Made by a program: the position numbers and the translations under genes | The notes under the pieces: generated by a model | What the model saw: only the letters and a program-made list of their open reading frames with translations | Told to the model about the DNA's origin: nothing | The model's database searches: none | DNA from: Nitrospira sp. | GTDB lineage: Bacteria; Nitrospirota; Nitrospiria; Nitrospirales; Nitrospiraceae | NCBI GenBank assembly: GCA_020697375.1 | Contig: JAJFBJ010000105.1 | Coordinates: 1 to 23,566 of the forward strand | Reading direction: 5' to 3' | Length of the DNA stretch: 23,566 nucleotides | Part shown: positions 1 through 8,700 of the stretch, piece by piece | Numbering within the stretch: position 1 is the first letter of the stretch | Layout: every line of letters begins with the position of its first letter

Positions 1-9
1 GGATAGGCC

Positions 10-306
10 ATGATCCGAGTCATACTACCGGCACATTTGCGAACCTTGGCGCGCGTGAATGGAGAGGTGACTCTCGACCTCGCGGGGCTGGTGACGCAGC
101 GCTCGGTGCTCGATGCGCTCGAAGCCCGCTATCCGATGTTACGGGGCACGATTCGCCATCATGTCACGCAACAGCGGCGGCCGTTCATACGCTTCTTCGC
201 TTGTGAGCAGGACCTGTCCCACGAATCGCCGGACAGTCTGCTGCCCGACGCCGTAGCAACGGGGGACGAGGCGTTTCTCATCGTGGGCGCCATGGCGGGA
301 GGCTAG
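10..306 (+). CDS. MoaD/ThiS family sulfur-carrier protein
   Basis: A 98-residue protein of the small ubiquitin-like sulfur-carrier type. It ends in Gly-Gly (GAMAGG), the tail that an E1-like enzyme adenylates and thiocarboxylates in MoaD and ThiS. The N-terminus [14 protein letters not shown] and the phrase [15 protein letters not shown] (about residues 32-46) match the beta-grasp pattern of MoaD-like proteins, and the length fits the family. The start has only nine bases of window before it, including an in-frame TAG, so upstream genes are unseen. No moaE, thiF or thiG lies nearby, so the acceptor pathway (molybdopterin, thiamine, cysteine or other) cannot be assigned. Family call good; specific role unknown. 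Confidence 0.8.
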   Translation: MIRVILPAHLRTLARVNGEVTLDLAGLVTQRSVLDALEARYPMLRGTIRHHVTQQRRPFIRFFACEQDLSHESPDSLLPDAVATGDEAFLIVGAMAGG

Positions 307-423
307 CGAGCTGTTTGGACTTTGAAATGTGTCGAGCGCGAAGAAGATTTTCCGCCGTCGGACGCATTCACAGCGCCTCGTTGAGCCAATGGTCTGAACA
401 GGCCCTGAAAGAAAATGCCGCAG

Positions 424-534
424 CGCATTTCATGGATTATCGTCAAGATTACGAGGATTCCGATGGGTGTGATGCCGGAGGAGTCGCTTCTGGCGGCAAT
501 GGAGAAGTACCCTGCAGAGGGTGCAGATGTACGT
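424..534 (+). pseudogene. YCII/DGPF-domain protein, N-terminal remnant
   Basis: Reading from 424 gives IIVKIT followed by GVMPEESLLAAMEKY. This matches the opening of DGPF (YCII-related) proteins, which typically read like MRFMVIVKAT..(S)EAGVMPSEELLAAMGKYNEE. The match stops after about 35 residues, whereas the family is near 115-120 residues, and the sequence then runs into the Shine-Dalgarno region of the next gene. The start region is also disturbed: no ATG sits at the family's usual start and the KATxDSEAG segment is scrambled. YCII proteins commonly sit next to PhnB-like VOC genes, and a VOC gene starts at 584. I read this as a deleted, decayed gene. The flanks (307-423 and 535-583) show nothing else. 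Confidence 0.55.
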
Positions 535-583
535 TCTCTGAAAGGGAACGGAAACCGTCCAAAGAGAGAAGAAGGGAGACCAC

Positions 584-988
584 ATGCTGATTCAACCATA
601 TATATTTTTCGACGGCCGCTGCGAGGAGGCGGCTGAATTCTATCGCCATGCGCTTGGAGCCGAAGTGACGGCTCTCGTGCGTTTCAAGGACAGTCCCGAT
701 CCCGGCATGTGCCCGGCGGAGGATGGAAACAAGGTGATGCACATGAGCCTGCGCATCGGAGAGACGACGCTGCTGGCATCCGACGGGCGATGCGAAGGAA
801 AGCCGAGCTTCCAGGGATTTTCGCTCTCGCTTACGGTGGCTGGTGAAGCCGATGCGGAGCGGTTGTTCGGAGCTCTGGCCGAAGGCGGGAAAGTACAAAT
901 GCCGTTGGCCAAGACCTTCTTTTCTCCCAGCTTCGGCATGGTCACCGACCGTTTCGGGGTGCCATGGATGATCCATGTGGCGCCATGA
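584..988 (+). CDS. VOC family protein, PhnB-like
   Basis: A 134-residue protein starting MLIQPYIFFDGRCEEAAEFY, the typical opening of PhnB/3-demethylubiquinone-like members of the vicinal oxygen chelate (glyoxalase) superfamily. Further family phrases are ALGAEVTALVRF near residue 24, a short loop with CPAEDGNKVMHMSLRIGE near 45-65, and the C-terminal FGMVTDRFGVPWMIHV. The length is normal. A GGGAG ribosome site lies about eight bases before the ATG. It follows a YCII-type remnant, a common pairing, and is followed after 34 bases by an alpha/beta hydrolase. The substrate is unknown; PhnB-like VOC proteins often lack a demonstrated reaction. Confidence 0.85.
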   Translation: MLIQPYIFFDGRCEEAAEFYRHALGAEVTALVRFKDSPDPGMCPAEDGNKVMHMSLRIGETTLLASDGRCEGKPSFQGFSLSLTVAGEADAERLFGALAEGGKVQMPLAKTFFSPSFGMVTDRFGVPWMIHVAP

Positions 989-1022
989 GATTGTTCGAGT
1001 TGGAAGAAGAAGATAGATTGGC

Positions 1023-1893
1023 ATGGAGAACCGACTCGATCGAGATTGCGCGGTCAGACATCGGCGGATCGAAGTCGACGGATGTTCCATCTTCTATCGA
1101 GAGGCAGGCCGTGACGACAGGCCCGTGGTCCTGTTGCCACATGGCTATCCCTCGTCATCCTTTCAATTTCGCAATTTCATGCCCGCGCTTGCGAATCGAT
1201 GGCGAGTTGTCGCGCCCGATTTTCCGGGCTTCGGCTATAGCGACATGCCGGATCATTCAGGTTTCGCATATACCTTCGAGGCCTACGCTGGCTTCCTTTT
1301 GCGTTTCACGGAGGTGATGAACCTACGGCGGTATGCAATCGACCTACATGATTACGGCTCGCAGATTGGCCTTCGCCTCGCCATGAAAAGCACCGGAGCG
1401 CGTCGCCGCCCTTATCATCCAGAATGGCGATATCTATGCAGATCAGCTGGGGCCCAAGTACAAGGCTCTCCGAGAGTATTGGGCCAATCCGACCGCGGAC
1501 GGTCGCAAGAAGCTCGGCGAAGCAGTGAGCCTGGAAGGTTTTCGCGAGCGGATCAGCCCGGATCTCTGGACATTGGCCTGGTCGCTGATGCAGTCACCAG
1601 AGCGGCGGGAGATCGCGATCACGCTCATGGAGAATCTCAAAGCGAATCTCGATTGGTTCCCCCGATACCAGGCATATTTGCGGGAACATCGGCCGCCGAC
1701 GCTGATCGTCTGGGGGATTCAGGACGGATATATGCCTGAAGGAGCCGCGCGGGCCTATATGCGGGATCTGCCGGATGCCGAACTTCATTTGTTGGACGGC
1801 GGTCATTGGGCACTGGAGACCAATCTCGATGAGATCGTGGCGCTGACCCGTGAGTTTCTTGAACGGGTTTACGGGAATACCAGTTCGGAATGA
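1023..1893 (+). pseudogene. alpha/beta hydrolase (haloalkane dehalogenase/epoxide hydrolase-like), single-base frameshift
   Basis: Two frames join into one family-length hydrolase of about 289 residues. The first frame (1023-1388) has the oxyanion motif HGYP (residues 40-43), VVAPDFPGFGYSD, and a nucleophile elbow LHDYGSQIG with Asp110, as in haloalkane dehalogenase-like hydrolases. The second frame, from 1390, continues APERVAALIIQNGDIYADQLG. It ends with PTLIVWGIQDGYMP (acid) and LDGGHWALETNLDEI (catalytic His). The break is in the AAAA run at 1386-1389: one A fewer restores the frame. Either the gene is newly inactivated or the base is a sequencing error; everything else looks intact. The start at 1023 has no strong ribosome site. 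A separate start at 1525 would lack the nucleophile. Confidence 0.82.
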
Positions 1894-1940
1894 GTGGAGC
1901 GCCGGTTTCTGCAACATTCTTACATCCAAGGAGGTTTTAC

Positions 1941-2303
1941 ATGGCCGGCTATGTTGATGGGTATGTCTTGCCGATTCCGAAAAAAAGCGTGACCGCGTAT
2001 CGCCGCATGGCACAAAAGGCTGGAAAAATCTGGCGAGAACACGGTGCGCTGGACTACAAGGAATGCCTCGGCGATGATCTTGATGTGAAATGGGGTGTCA
2101 CGTTCCCCCGGCAGATCAAGCTGAAGCCAGGTGAGACTGTGGTCTTCGCGTACATTCTGTTCAAATCGCGCGCCCATCGTGACCGAGTCAACGCAAAGGT
2201 GATGAAAGATCCCCGGCTCGCCGGTTCAATGGACTCGAAGACGATGCCGTTCGATCACAAACGCATGGTCTACGGCGGGTTCAAGATTATGGTCGATGCC
2301 TGA
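1941..2303 (+). CDS. DUF1428 family protein (YbaA-like)
   Basis: A 120-residue protein beginning MAGYVDGYVLPIPKKSVTAY and ending MVYGGFKIMV, both diagnostic of DUF1428, the family of E. coli YbaA (about 117 residues). The middle carries ALDYKECLGDDLD and MKDPRL, also typical. The start is fixed by a perfect AAGGAGG at 1928-1934 with six bases of spacing; the frame stays open upstream but without another ribosome site. No function is established for the family, which has a ferredoxin-like, dimeric alpha-beta barrel type fold. It sits 47 bases after the hydrolase and 63 before tag, in one direction, so co-transcription is possible. Confidence 0.9.
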   Translation: MAGYVDGYVLPIPKKSVTAYRRMAQKAGKIWREHGALDYKECLGDDLDVKWGVTFPRQIKLKPGETVVFAYILFKSRAHRDRVNAKVMKDPRLAGSMDSKTMPFDHKRMVYGGFKIMVDA

Positions 2304-2366
2304 GCAGGCGGCCCATGCACACGACGCTTGTGCAACGGACACTGTCATCGCACTGCAGGAGCCGAT

Positions 2367-2990
2367 ATGTCAAAGAATCCCGACATCTGCCGTTGTCCCT
2401 GGGTGGATCTCACCAAATCGGATTACGTCGCCTATCACGATACTGAATGGGGCGTTCCTGTGCATGACGACCAACGGCAATTCGAATTCCTCATCCTGGA
2501 AGGCGCGCAAGCCGGGTTGAGCTGGTATACCGTGCTGAGAAAGCGGGACAGCTATCGAGTTGCTTTTGACCACTTCCATCCTGAAAAAGTTGCCAGATAT
2601 GATGAGAGCAAGGTGCAAAAGCTGCTCGGAAATGCGGGAATCATCCGGAACAAAGCCAAGGTCCGTGCAGCCGTCAATAATGCCCGGAAATTTCTCGACG
2701 TCCAAGAGGCTTTCGGCAGTTTCGATGCCTATATCTGGAGGTTTGTTGACGGCAAGCCGATCACCCACGCGCTTAAACGGTTGAGTGATTATCCCGCCAC
2801 AACCCAAGAGTCGGATGCGATGAGCAAAGATCTGCGCCAACGAGGTTTCACGTTCGTGGGATCGACGGTCTGTTATGCGCATATGCAGGCGACCGGCATG
2901 GTGAATGACCATGTGATGACCTGCGTCAGAAGACAGGAAATCATCAAGGGATACACCCACCCTCATCTCAGCGGACAAAAGCGCCGGTGA
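2367..2990 (+). CDS. tag: DNA-3-methyladenine glycosylase I
   Basis: This 207-residue enzyme removes 3-methyladenine from alkylated DNA, starting base-excision repair. The sequence follows E. coli Tag closely: CPW (Cys10) and YHDTEWGVP (His24), then LEGAQAGLSWYTVLRKR with catalytic-pocket Glu45. The C-terminal HVMTC (His182, Cys186) completes the Cys-His-His-Cys zinc site. The NAGIIRNKAKVRAAVNNA stretch is the expected helix-hairpin-helix-like core. I chose ATG 2367 because AGGAG at 2356-2360 is well spaced; an in-frame ATG at 2328 would add 13 unconserved residues. All key residues are present, so it should be active. Confidence 0.95.
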   Translation: MSKNPDICRCPWVDLTKSDYVAYHDTEWGVPVHDDQRQFEFLILEGAQAGLSWYTVLRKRDSYRVAFDHFHPEKVARYDESKVQKLLGNAGIIRNKAKVRAAVNNARKFLDVQEAFGSFDAYIWRFVDGKPITHALKRLSDYPATTQESDAMSKDLRQRGFTFVGSTVCYAHMQATGMVNDHVMTCVRRQEIIKGYTHPHLSGQKRR

Positions 2991-3116
2991 CGGGAGATGG
3001 ATCGATGACGCCGAGGGAGTTTCAATACTCCGGTTCATTGGATGCAACGCCGGCGTGGGGGAAAAACGTAGCATGGAGGAATAGTCTAGAAGCCTTAGGT
3101 TGTTTGAGAGGCGCCT
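2991..3116. other. short spacer after tag, no gene recognised
   Basis: The 126 bases between tag and the DUF7002-like remnant hold no recognisable coding motif, hairpin or repeat. A plus-strand frame stays open here (from 2987), but its product has no family resemblance. Confidence 0.4.
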
Positions 3117-3690
3117 CTGTTTCGCGGACTCCCATCCCACGTGTTTCACCTCGCCGAAAAGGCCAATTTCCCGTCGATCCGGCAGCATGGTTTGCTCAGC
3201 ACCAGCGCGCTGCTTGACTTGGCATGGGTCGTGAGCAATGAGCGGGTTCGGCTTGAACGACGATGTCGGCACTTTCACACCGAGTTGCCGAACGGGGTGC
3301 AGATCCGGGATCAAGCCATTGCTTCCGCAAGCGCTAGCGCATTGCCTCGTCGGCATGACACCGTCCGAATGGTATGCGCTGGTCAATTCCAAAGTGTTCT
3401 TTTGGTTGGACCCCGGCCGTTTGAATCGACAGCGGGCTGCCTGCGAACCCCGGCCTCAAGTCGTGCTGGTCCTGGATAGCAAGCGACTTGTGGAGCGGCA
3501 TGGTGAGCGTATGGCCCTCTCACGGATTAACTCGGGGAACGCGCGCCGTCGGCCGGCACAACGCGGACGAAGTACGTTCGTACCTTATAGGTTGTGGGTG
3601 GAGTCTGGTTGGCTGAGCGAGATGGAAGGCCTCGGCATGATCAGGCCCCGTACCAGCGGTTCGCCGGTCGAACTCACCGTCACCGAGAGC
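3117..3690 (+). pseudogene. DUF7002-like protein, frameshifted and C-terminally truncated
   Basis: The first frame gives HVFHLAEKANFPSIRQHGLL then STSALLDL and VQIRDQ. The next frame, from about 3313, gives KPLLPQALAHCLVGMTPSEW, ALVNSKVFFW, LDSKRLVERHGERMALSRIN and RSTFVP. These phrases, in this order, are those I associate with DUF7002 proteins, as remembered rather than searched. The frame change lies at 3312-3315 (DQ then KP), consistent with loss of two bases. The reading ends near VELTVTES, where such proteins usually continue, and the DNA then becomes a DUF1579-type C-terminus. There is no ATG at the expected start. Function of the family is unknown to me. This is a dead gene. Confidence 0.65.
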
Positions 3691-3875
3691 GGATGGATTC
3701 CATGGGGACCGGCATCTACTTCATGGAGGGGACCGCGGGCAAGGACGGCAAAACGGTCGTACAAAAAGGCCGTTATGATGATCCGATTGAAGGTCCGATG
3801 AAACTTCGTGCCGTGACGAACATCGTAGACGAGCACAACGAAGTCTTCGAAATGTCACGGAGCTGTGCTCCGTAG
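3691..3875 (+). pseudogene. DUF1579-like protein, C-terminal fragment
   Basis: The frame entering at 3691 reads WMDSMGTGIYFMEGTAGKDG, then KGRYDDPIEGPMKLRAVTNI and VDEHNEVFEM before the stop. DUF1579 proteins carry just this C-terminal half: W(M/V)DSMGTGI, then a D(D)P..G..MK(V/L)R segment, and end ..VFEM. About 60 residues remain of a family near 170-200 residues. It abuts the DUF7002-like remnant with no space, so a deletion fused two genes. An ATG at 3693 could start translation, but half a domain would result. Function unknown. Confidence 0.6.
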
Positions 3876-3914
3876 ATTTCCGGGTCCCCTCGTTGATGTG
3901 TAGGGTTTGAGGAA

Positions 3915-3946
3915 TCGGCAGATGCCGATTAATCGGCATCTGCCGA
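3915..3946. repeat. perfect 32-bp nested palindrome
   Basis: The left half 3915-3930 is exactly complementary to 3931-3946. Each half is itself a dyad: TCGGCA-ga-TGCCGA, then TTAA, then TCGGCA-tc-TGCCGA. The DNA can therefore form one 16-bp arm or two 6-bp hairpins. Dyad centres are 18 bp apart. No T-run follows on either strand, which argues against a simple intrinsic terminator. It lies 40 bases after the DUF1579-like fragment and 172 bases before the STAS gene, so an operator for the STAS/RND operon, or the end of a small mobile repeat, are both possible. The remaining 3876-4118 bases hold no gene that I can support. Confidence 0.85.
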
Positions 3947-4118
3947 GCTGCCGGCATGATTGGATCGTCATTCACGGCTCGTGCAGTTCTCTACCAGCTC
4001 GATAGATCAAACAACCCTCGCATTCGCGCGGCTTCAGAGGAGAGACAAGCTGAGCGCTTGGGATGTCCATGTTCAAGGATCCGAAGAACCGTTGAAGCGT
4101 CTAGGTTGAGGTATTGCT

Positions 4119-4400
4119 GTGTTGAGGATCACGCCGGACCGATCTGATGGTGGGGTGAAACTGCGGGTGGAAGGTCGTCTCATGGGCGCGTGGGTTCAGG
4201 AATTGGACCATTGTTGGAAGGAGCTCTCCTCAGATCAACAGAGAGGAGCGGTGATTGATCTCACGGGAGTCACGTTCATTGGTGACGACGGGAAGCTGCT
4301 GCTGACGGAACTGTGGCGTCAGGGAGCGGTCTTGCATGCAACCCATTGCCTTACCCGATCAATCATTGATGAAATTAGGGGACACGAACCCTGCCAGTAA
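4119..4400 (+). CDS. STAS-domain-like protein ahead of the efflux operon
   Basis: A 93-residue protein with a GTG start and a weak GAGGT ribosome site seven bases upstream. The fold signature is LRVEGRLMGAWVQELDHCW (about 14-33), then AVIDLTGVTFIGDDGKLLL (44-62), as in STAS/anti-anti-sigma-like domains. Classical members have a phosphorylatable serine in a DSSG-type loop. Here the loop is GDDG (55-58), so regulation by serine phosphorylation is unlikely. Similar stand-alone STAS proteins are known to me next to RND adaptors in Nitrospira-like genomes, which suggests a linked but undefined role. A 166-base gap separates it from the adaptor. Confidence 0.7.
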   Translation: MLRITPDRSDGGVKLRVEGRLMGAWVQELDHCWKELSSDQQRGAVIDLTGVTFIGDDGKLLLTELWRQGAVLHATHCLTRSIIDEIRGHEPCQ

Positions 4401-4479
4401 AGGGGCAGCCGGCGAGCAGATCACTCGTGGGGTTGAATGCAGACGGTCGAAATATGCGTGGTCACGAGTCGTGTCTCGT

Positions 4480-4508
4480 TTGCTAACAGTTGCCTCACCC
4501 AGTAAGAT
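4480..4508 (+). promoter_or_regulatory. candidate sigma-70 promoter for the RND genes
   Basis: TTGCTA at 4480-4485 and TAAGAT at 4503-4508 are separated by 17 bases, a good match in spacing and a fair one in sequence, 58 bases before the adaptor ATG. It would let the pump genes be expressed separately from the STAS gene. Pattern-based only; read-through from upstream is equally possible. Confidence 0.3.
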
Positions 4509-4566
4509 GTGCGCCGTCGCCAACATACGCAGACGTGCCTATTCAGTTTTTCATCATGGAGCGAGC

Positions 4567-5760
4567 ATGGCCAGGCGAATACTATCCTCGACCGTACGCA
4601 CAATTTCATGCAGCTGTCTCGCTTTGGTCCTGCTGTCGGCCTGCAAGCAGGAAGCCGCCCCCCAAGCTCCTCCGATTCCGGAGGTGGGAATCATCGTTGT
4701 TTCGGCTCAGGACATTCCGGATGAGCCCGAGTTCATCGGGCAGACAGAGTCTTCGCGTCCAGTGGATATCCGATCGCAAGTGACGGGCATCCTAAAGAAA
4801 TGGTTTTTTACGGAAGGGCGCGACGTCAAGAAAGGCGATCGCCTGTATCAGATCGATCCCATTCCGTTCCACGCCGTGATGTTGAGCGCGAAAGCGAGAA
4901 TGTCTCAATCGGAAGCGCGGCTGGTGCAGGCCAAGCAGAATCTGGCGCGGGTAAAACCTCTCCTGGCCGAACAAGCGGTAAGTACAAAGGACGTGGATGA
5001 CGCCGTGGCCGAAGAACTCGCGGCGAAGGCCGCTCTTGAAGGCGCCAAGGCGGACCTCGTCAAGGCCAAATTCGACCTGGATAATACGCTTATCATTGCG
5101 CCGATCGACGGCATGATCGAACGGACTCGTGTGCACGAAGGACGGCTGGTTTCTGCGCAAACCGATTTGCTGACCATGATCCATCAGGTGGATCCTATGT
5201 ATGTGATCGTCAGTGCGCCGGAAAGTTTTCTGCTGAAGAGAAGGCGAGACAGCGATGCCAAACGAATCAAACATCCCGGGGTCTATCATTTGCGCGGTGT
5301 ACTCACATTTGTGGATGGAACCACTTATAAGCATGAAGGAGTGTTGGACCTGTTGGATGTCGGTTTGAAGACCGATACGGGATCACGGCAGGCAAGGGTG
5401 GTATTCCCTAATCCTGAGCGGGTGCTGTTGCCGGGGCAGTTCGTCCGGGTGCGATTTAAGGGCACGGTTCAGACGGGAGCTATTGTGGTTCCGCAACGCG
5501 CCGTCCAGCAGGGCGCCAAAGGCTCCATAGTGTTTGTCGTCGGGAATGATGACAAAGTTGAAATGCGGGAGATCGTCGCGACAAGCTGGCAGGGAAACCA
5601 ATGGATCGTACAGGAGGGGTTGCATGTCGGCGACCGCGTCATCGTAGAGGGACTGCATAAAATTGCGCCCGGAGCTTCGGTGAAGCCTATGCCGCTTTCG
5701 ACGCCAGGCGCCACGGCCGTTTCGAATGGGGATCTTCCACAGCCGGAGCAGGCCCCGTGA
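4567..5760 (+). CDS. RND efflux periplasmic adaptor (HlyD/AcrA family lipoprotein)
   Basis: A 397-residue membrane-fusion protein that links an inner-membrane RND pump to its outer-membrane channel. Residues 1-26 form a lipoprotein signal with lipobox LLSAC (Cys26), so it is probably lipid-anchored in the periplasm. Then come the lipoyl-like half VDIRSQVTGILKKWFFTEG, GDRLYQIDP, and an alpha-hairpin with long Ala/Lys/Glu-rich helices (about 100-165). The second lipoyl half is FDLDNTLIIAPIDGMIERTR, followed by the beta-barrel VLLPGQFVRVRF. ATG 4567 was chosen for the signal peptide and a GGAG eight bases before; the frame is open further upstream without sense. It overlaps the permease by four bases (GTGA). 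Confidence 0.93.
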   Translation: MARRILSSTVRTISCSCLALVLLSACKQEAAPQAPPIPEVGIIVVSAQDIPDEPEFIGQTESSRPVDIRSQVTGILKKWFFTEGRDVKKGDRLYQIDPIPFHAVMLSAKARMSQSEARLVQAKQNLARVKPLLAEQAVSTKDVDDAVAEELAAKAALEGAKADLVKAKFDLDNTLIIAPIDGMIERTRVHEGRLVSAQTDLLTMIHQVDPMYVIVSAPESFLLKRRRDSDAKRIKHPGVYHLRGVLTFVDGTTYKHEGVLDLLDVGLKTDTGSRQARVVFPNPERVLLPGQFVRVRFKGTVQTGAIVVPQRAVQQGAKGSIVFVVGNDDKVEMREIVATSWQGNQWIVQEGLHVGDRVIVEGLHKIAPGASVKPMPLSTPGATAVSNGDLPQPEQAP

Positions 5761-8700
5761 TCTCACATTTTTTTATCGACCGTCCGATCTTTGCTTCCGT
5801 ACTGTCGATCGTGATTATCGTGATTGGATTGGTTGCTCTGCGGGCACTGCCGATCGCCCAATTTCCTGAAATCACTCCCCCCGTCGTTCAGGTCGAGGCG
5901 GACTATCCCGGAGCCAACGCGGAAATCGTCGCGGATTCGGTGGCGCGGCCCATTGAAGTTCAGCTTCCGGGGATCGACAATCTGCTCTACTACGATTCCA
6001 CCAGCACCAACGACGGCCACATGTCGATCAAGCTGACTTTCGAGATCGGCACCGACGTCGACATCGCTCAGGTGCAAACGCAGAATCGGGTCAAACTCGC
6101 AGAACCGCAGCTGCCGCCAGAAGTCGTGCGCCAGGGCCTCACGATCAATAAAGTCTCGCCGGACTTGCTCGCGGTGGTGGCTTTGAGTTCGACCGACCCC
6201 ACCCATGACACGGTGTATCTCTCCAACTATGCGATTCTTCGCGTCATCGACAATTTGAAGCGGTTGCGCGGTGTAGGCAATGCAATGGTGTTCGGCTCGC
6301 AGAACTACTCGATGCGTCTGATCCTGGATCCGATCCGTATGGCTCAACTCAGTCTGACGCCGACCGACATCGCGAATGTCGTCCGCGAACAGAACCGGGA
6401 TTTCCCAGCCGGGACGATCGGACGTGAACCGGCGTTGAAGGGCACTGAGCTCACGATTCCCGTGATTACGCAGGGGCGATTGACAGAGGTGAAGGACTTC
6501 GAGGACATGATCGTCCGTGCCATGCCCAATGGGTCGATGATTCGCCTGAAAGATGTGGCCCGCGTGGAGCTGGGAGCGCAGTCCTACACGCTGGAAGGAC
6601 GCTGGAACGGCAAACCGAACGTGTTTTTGCTGACCTTCCTTTCACCGGGCGCCAATGCGCTCGATACGGTAAAGCGAGTCCGGGCTGAATTGGCTGAAGT
6701 CTCCAAGAGTTTTCCTGCGGGCGTATCCTATGACATTCCATACGACACGACGCGCTTTATCGAAGTTTCTATCCAAGAAGTCGTGAAGACGCTTGCGGAA
6801 GCCATGGTGTTGGTCATTCTCGTGGTGTATCTCTTCCTCCAGAGCTGGCGCGCGACCTTGATCCCCGGTGTGGCTGTTCCGGTGTCTCTGATCGGGACGT
6901 TCGCCGGCATGCAGGCTCTGGGTTTTTCGATCAATACCTTGACCCTTTTCGGCATGGTGCTCGCGATTGGGATCGTGGTGGACGATGCCATCGTCGTGGT
7001 GGAAAACTGCGAGCGGCATATGACGCAGGGGAAGTTGTCCGCCAAGCAGGCGGCCAAGCGGGCGATGGAGGAAGTGACGGGGCCGGTGATTGCCATCGTG
7101 TTGGTGTTGTGCGCGGTATTCGTACCGGTCGGATTTTTGGGCGGCATTACCGGTGAATTGTACAAGCAGTTCGCGATTACCATTTCGATTGCAGTCATTA
7201 TATCCGGGTTTGTCGCGTTGACCTTAAGCCCTGCGCTCTGTGCGCTCGTGTTGAAGCCCGGCGAAGAGCGGCATCACGGCTTTTTCGGTCTCTTTAATCG
7301 GACCTTTTCCTGGATGCAGGCTCGGTATACTTCCACCGTAGGCGGCGCGATGAAACGTCGCGTGCTGTCGATGGCGGTGTTCGGCGTGCTACTAGTCGGC
7401 GTGTTCCTGCTCTTCAGGGTTATTCCAAACAGCTTCTTACCGGAAGAGGACCAAGGCTATTTCATCACGATCGTCCAGTTGCCGGACGGCGCTTCCAAGC
7501 AGCGAACGGATGTGGTGTTGAGCAAAATCGAGAGTTATTTTCTCGCGAACCCGGTCATCCATTCGACCGATGCCCTTTCCGGCCAGAATTTCGTGTTCAA
7601 TACGCGGGGGGCGAATGCTGCGACGATGTTCGTACCGTTGAGGCATTGGGATGAACGAACGGCGCCGCAACACCACGTAAAATCCATCATCGGCGCGGCC
7701 TATGGCGAATTCGCCAAAATTCCGGAAGCACTTATCCTCGCCTTCAACGCTCCATCTATCAGAGGACTTGGCGCCACGGGCGGGTTTACATTACAGCTTC
7801 AGGACCCGAGCAGCGGGGATTTCAATAAGTTTTCGGAAGTGGCCCAGGAATTTGTCGCCAAAGCACGACAAGATCCCGCGATCGGCGCCATCGGCACAAG
7901 CTTCCGAGTCAGTGCGCCGCGTATTTTCGCCAAGGTGGATCGTGAACGGGCGAAGGCTTTGGGTGTGCCCATCTCGGAAGTGTTCGACACCCTTCAAGCT
8001 TATTTTGGCAATCTCTACATCAATGATTTCGTGAAGTTCGGCCGTGTATTCCGCGTGCAAACGGAGGCTGAAGCACAATATCGATCGAGTCCGGAAGATA
8101 TCTCGAAAATTTATGTGCGAGCCATGAGTCCGCAAGGCGCCACCATGATCCCCTTGGACACTGTTGTAGATACGGAATTCACCAGCGGTCCTGATCCGGT
8201 GACACATTTCAACGGGTACAATACCGCGCTGGTCCTGGGCGCTGCGGCACCGGGATTCAGTTCCGGCCAAGTGCTCGATGTGCTGGAACGAATAGCGAAT
8301 GATGTGCTTGTGCCGAAGGGCTATGGCGTCGATTGGAGCGGGATCTCTTATCAGGAACGCATGGTCGGAAATCAGTCACTTTACGCCTTCGCCTTCGGCT
8401 TGTTGATGGTGTTCTTGGTTCTTGCCGCTCAGTATGAAAGCTGGGTGGTTCCCTTCGCGGTGATCCTAGCCGTACCGATCGGACTGTTCGGCGCCCTGAG
8501 CGCCGTCTGGCTAATGGGCATGTCGAATGACATCTATTTTCAAATTGGTTTAGTTACGCTGATCGGACTGTCGGCAAAGAACGCCATCTTGATTGTGGAG
8601 TTCGCCAACAAGCGGTACGAAGAGGGCCATCCCTTGCTGGAATCGACAATAGAGGCGGCAAAGCTTCGATTTCGTCCGATCGTCATGACTTCGATGGCGT

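Noticed and set aside
449..1090. Minus-strand frame of 213 residues over the VOC gene
   Set aside because: His/Ser/Arg-rich shadow of the VOC and hydrolase genes with no ribosome site.
2370..3392. Long minus-strand frame of 340 residues
   Set aside because: It lies antisense to tag and the DUF7002-like relic, has no family motif, and the plus-strand tag gene is unambiguous.
3238..3801. Plus-strand frame of 187 residues as a new gene
   Set aside because: Its left part is out of frame with the recognisable DUF7002 start, and its right end is the wrong frame of the DUF1579-like tail. It is a slice of two pseudogenes.
3915..3946. Palindrome as intrinsic terminator
   Set aside because: No T-run follows on either strand, and the nested two-dyad design is not needed for termination.
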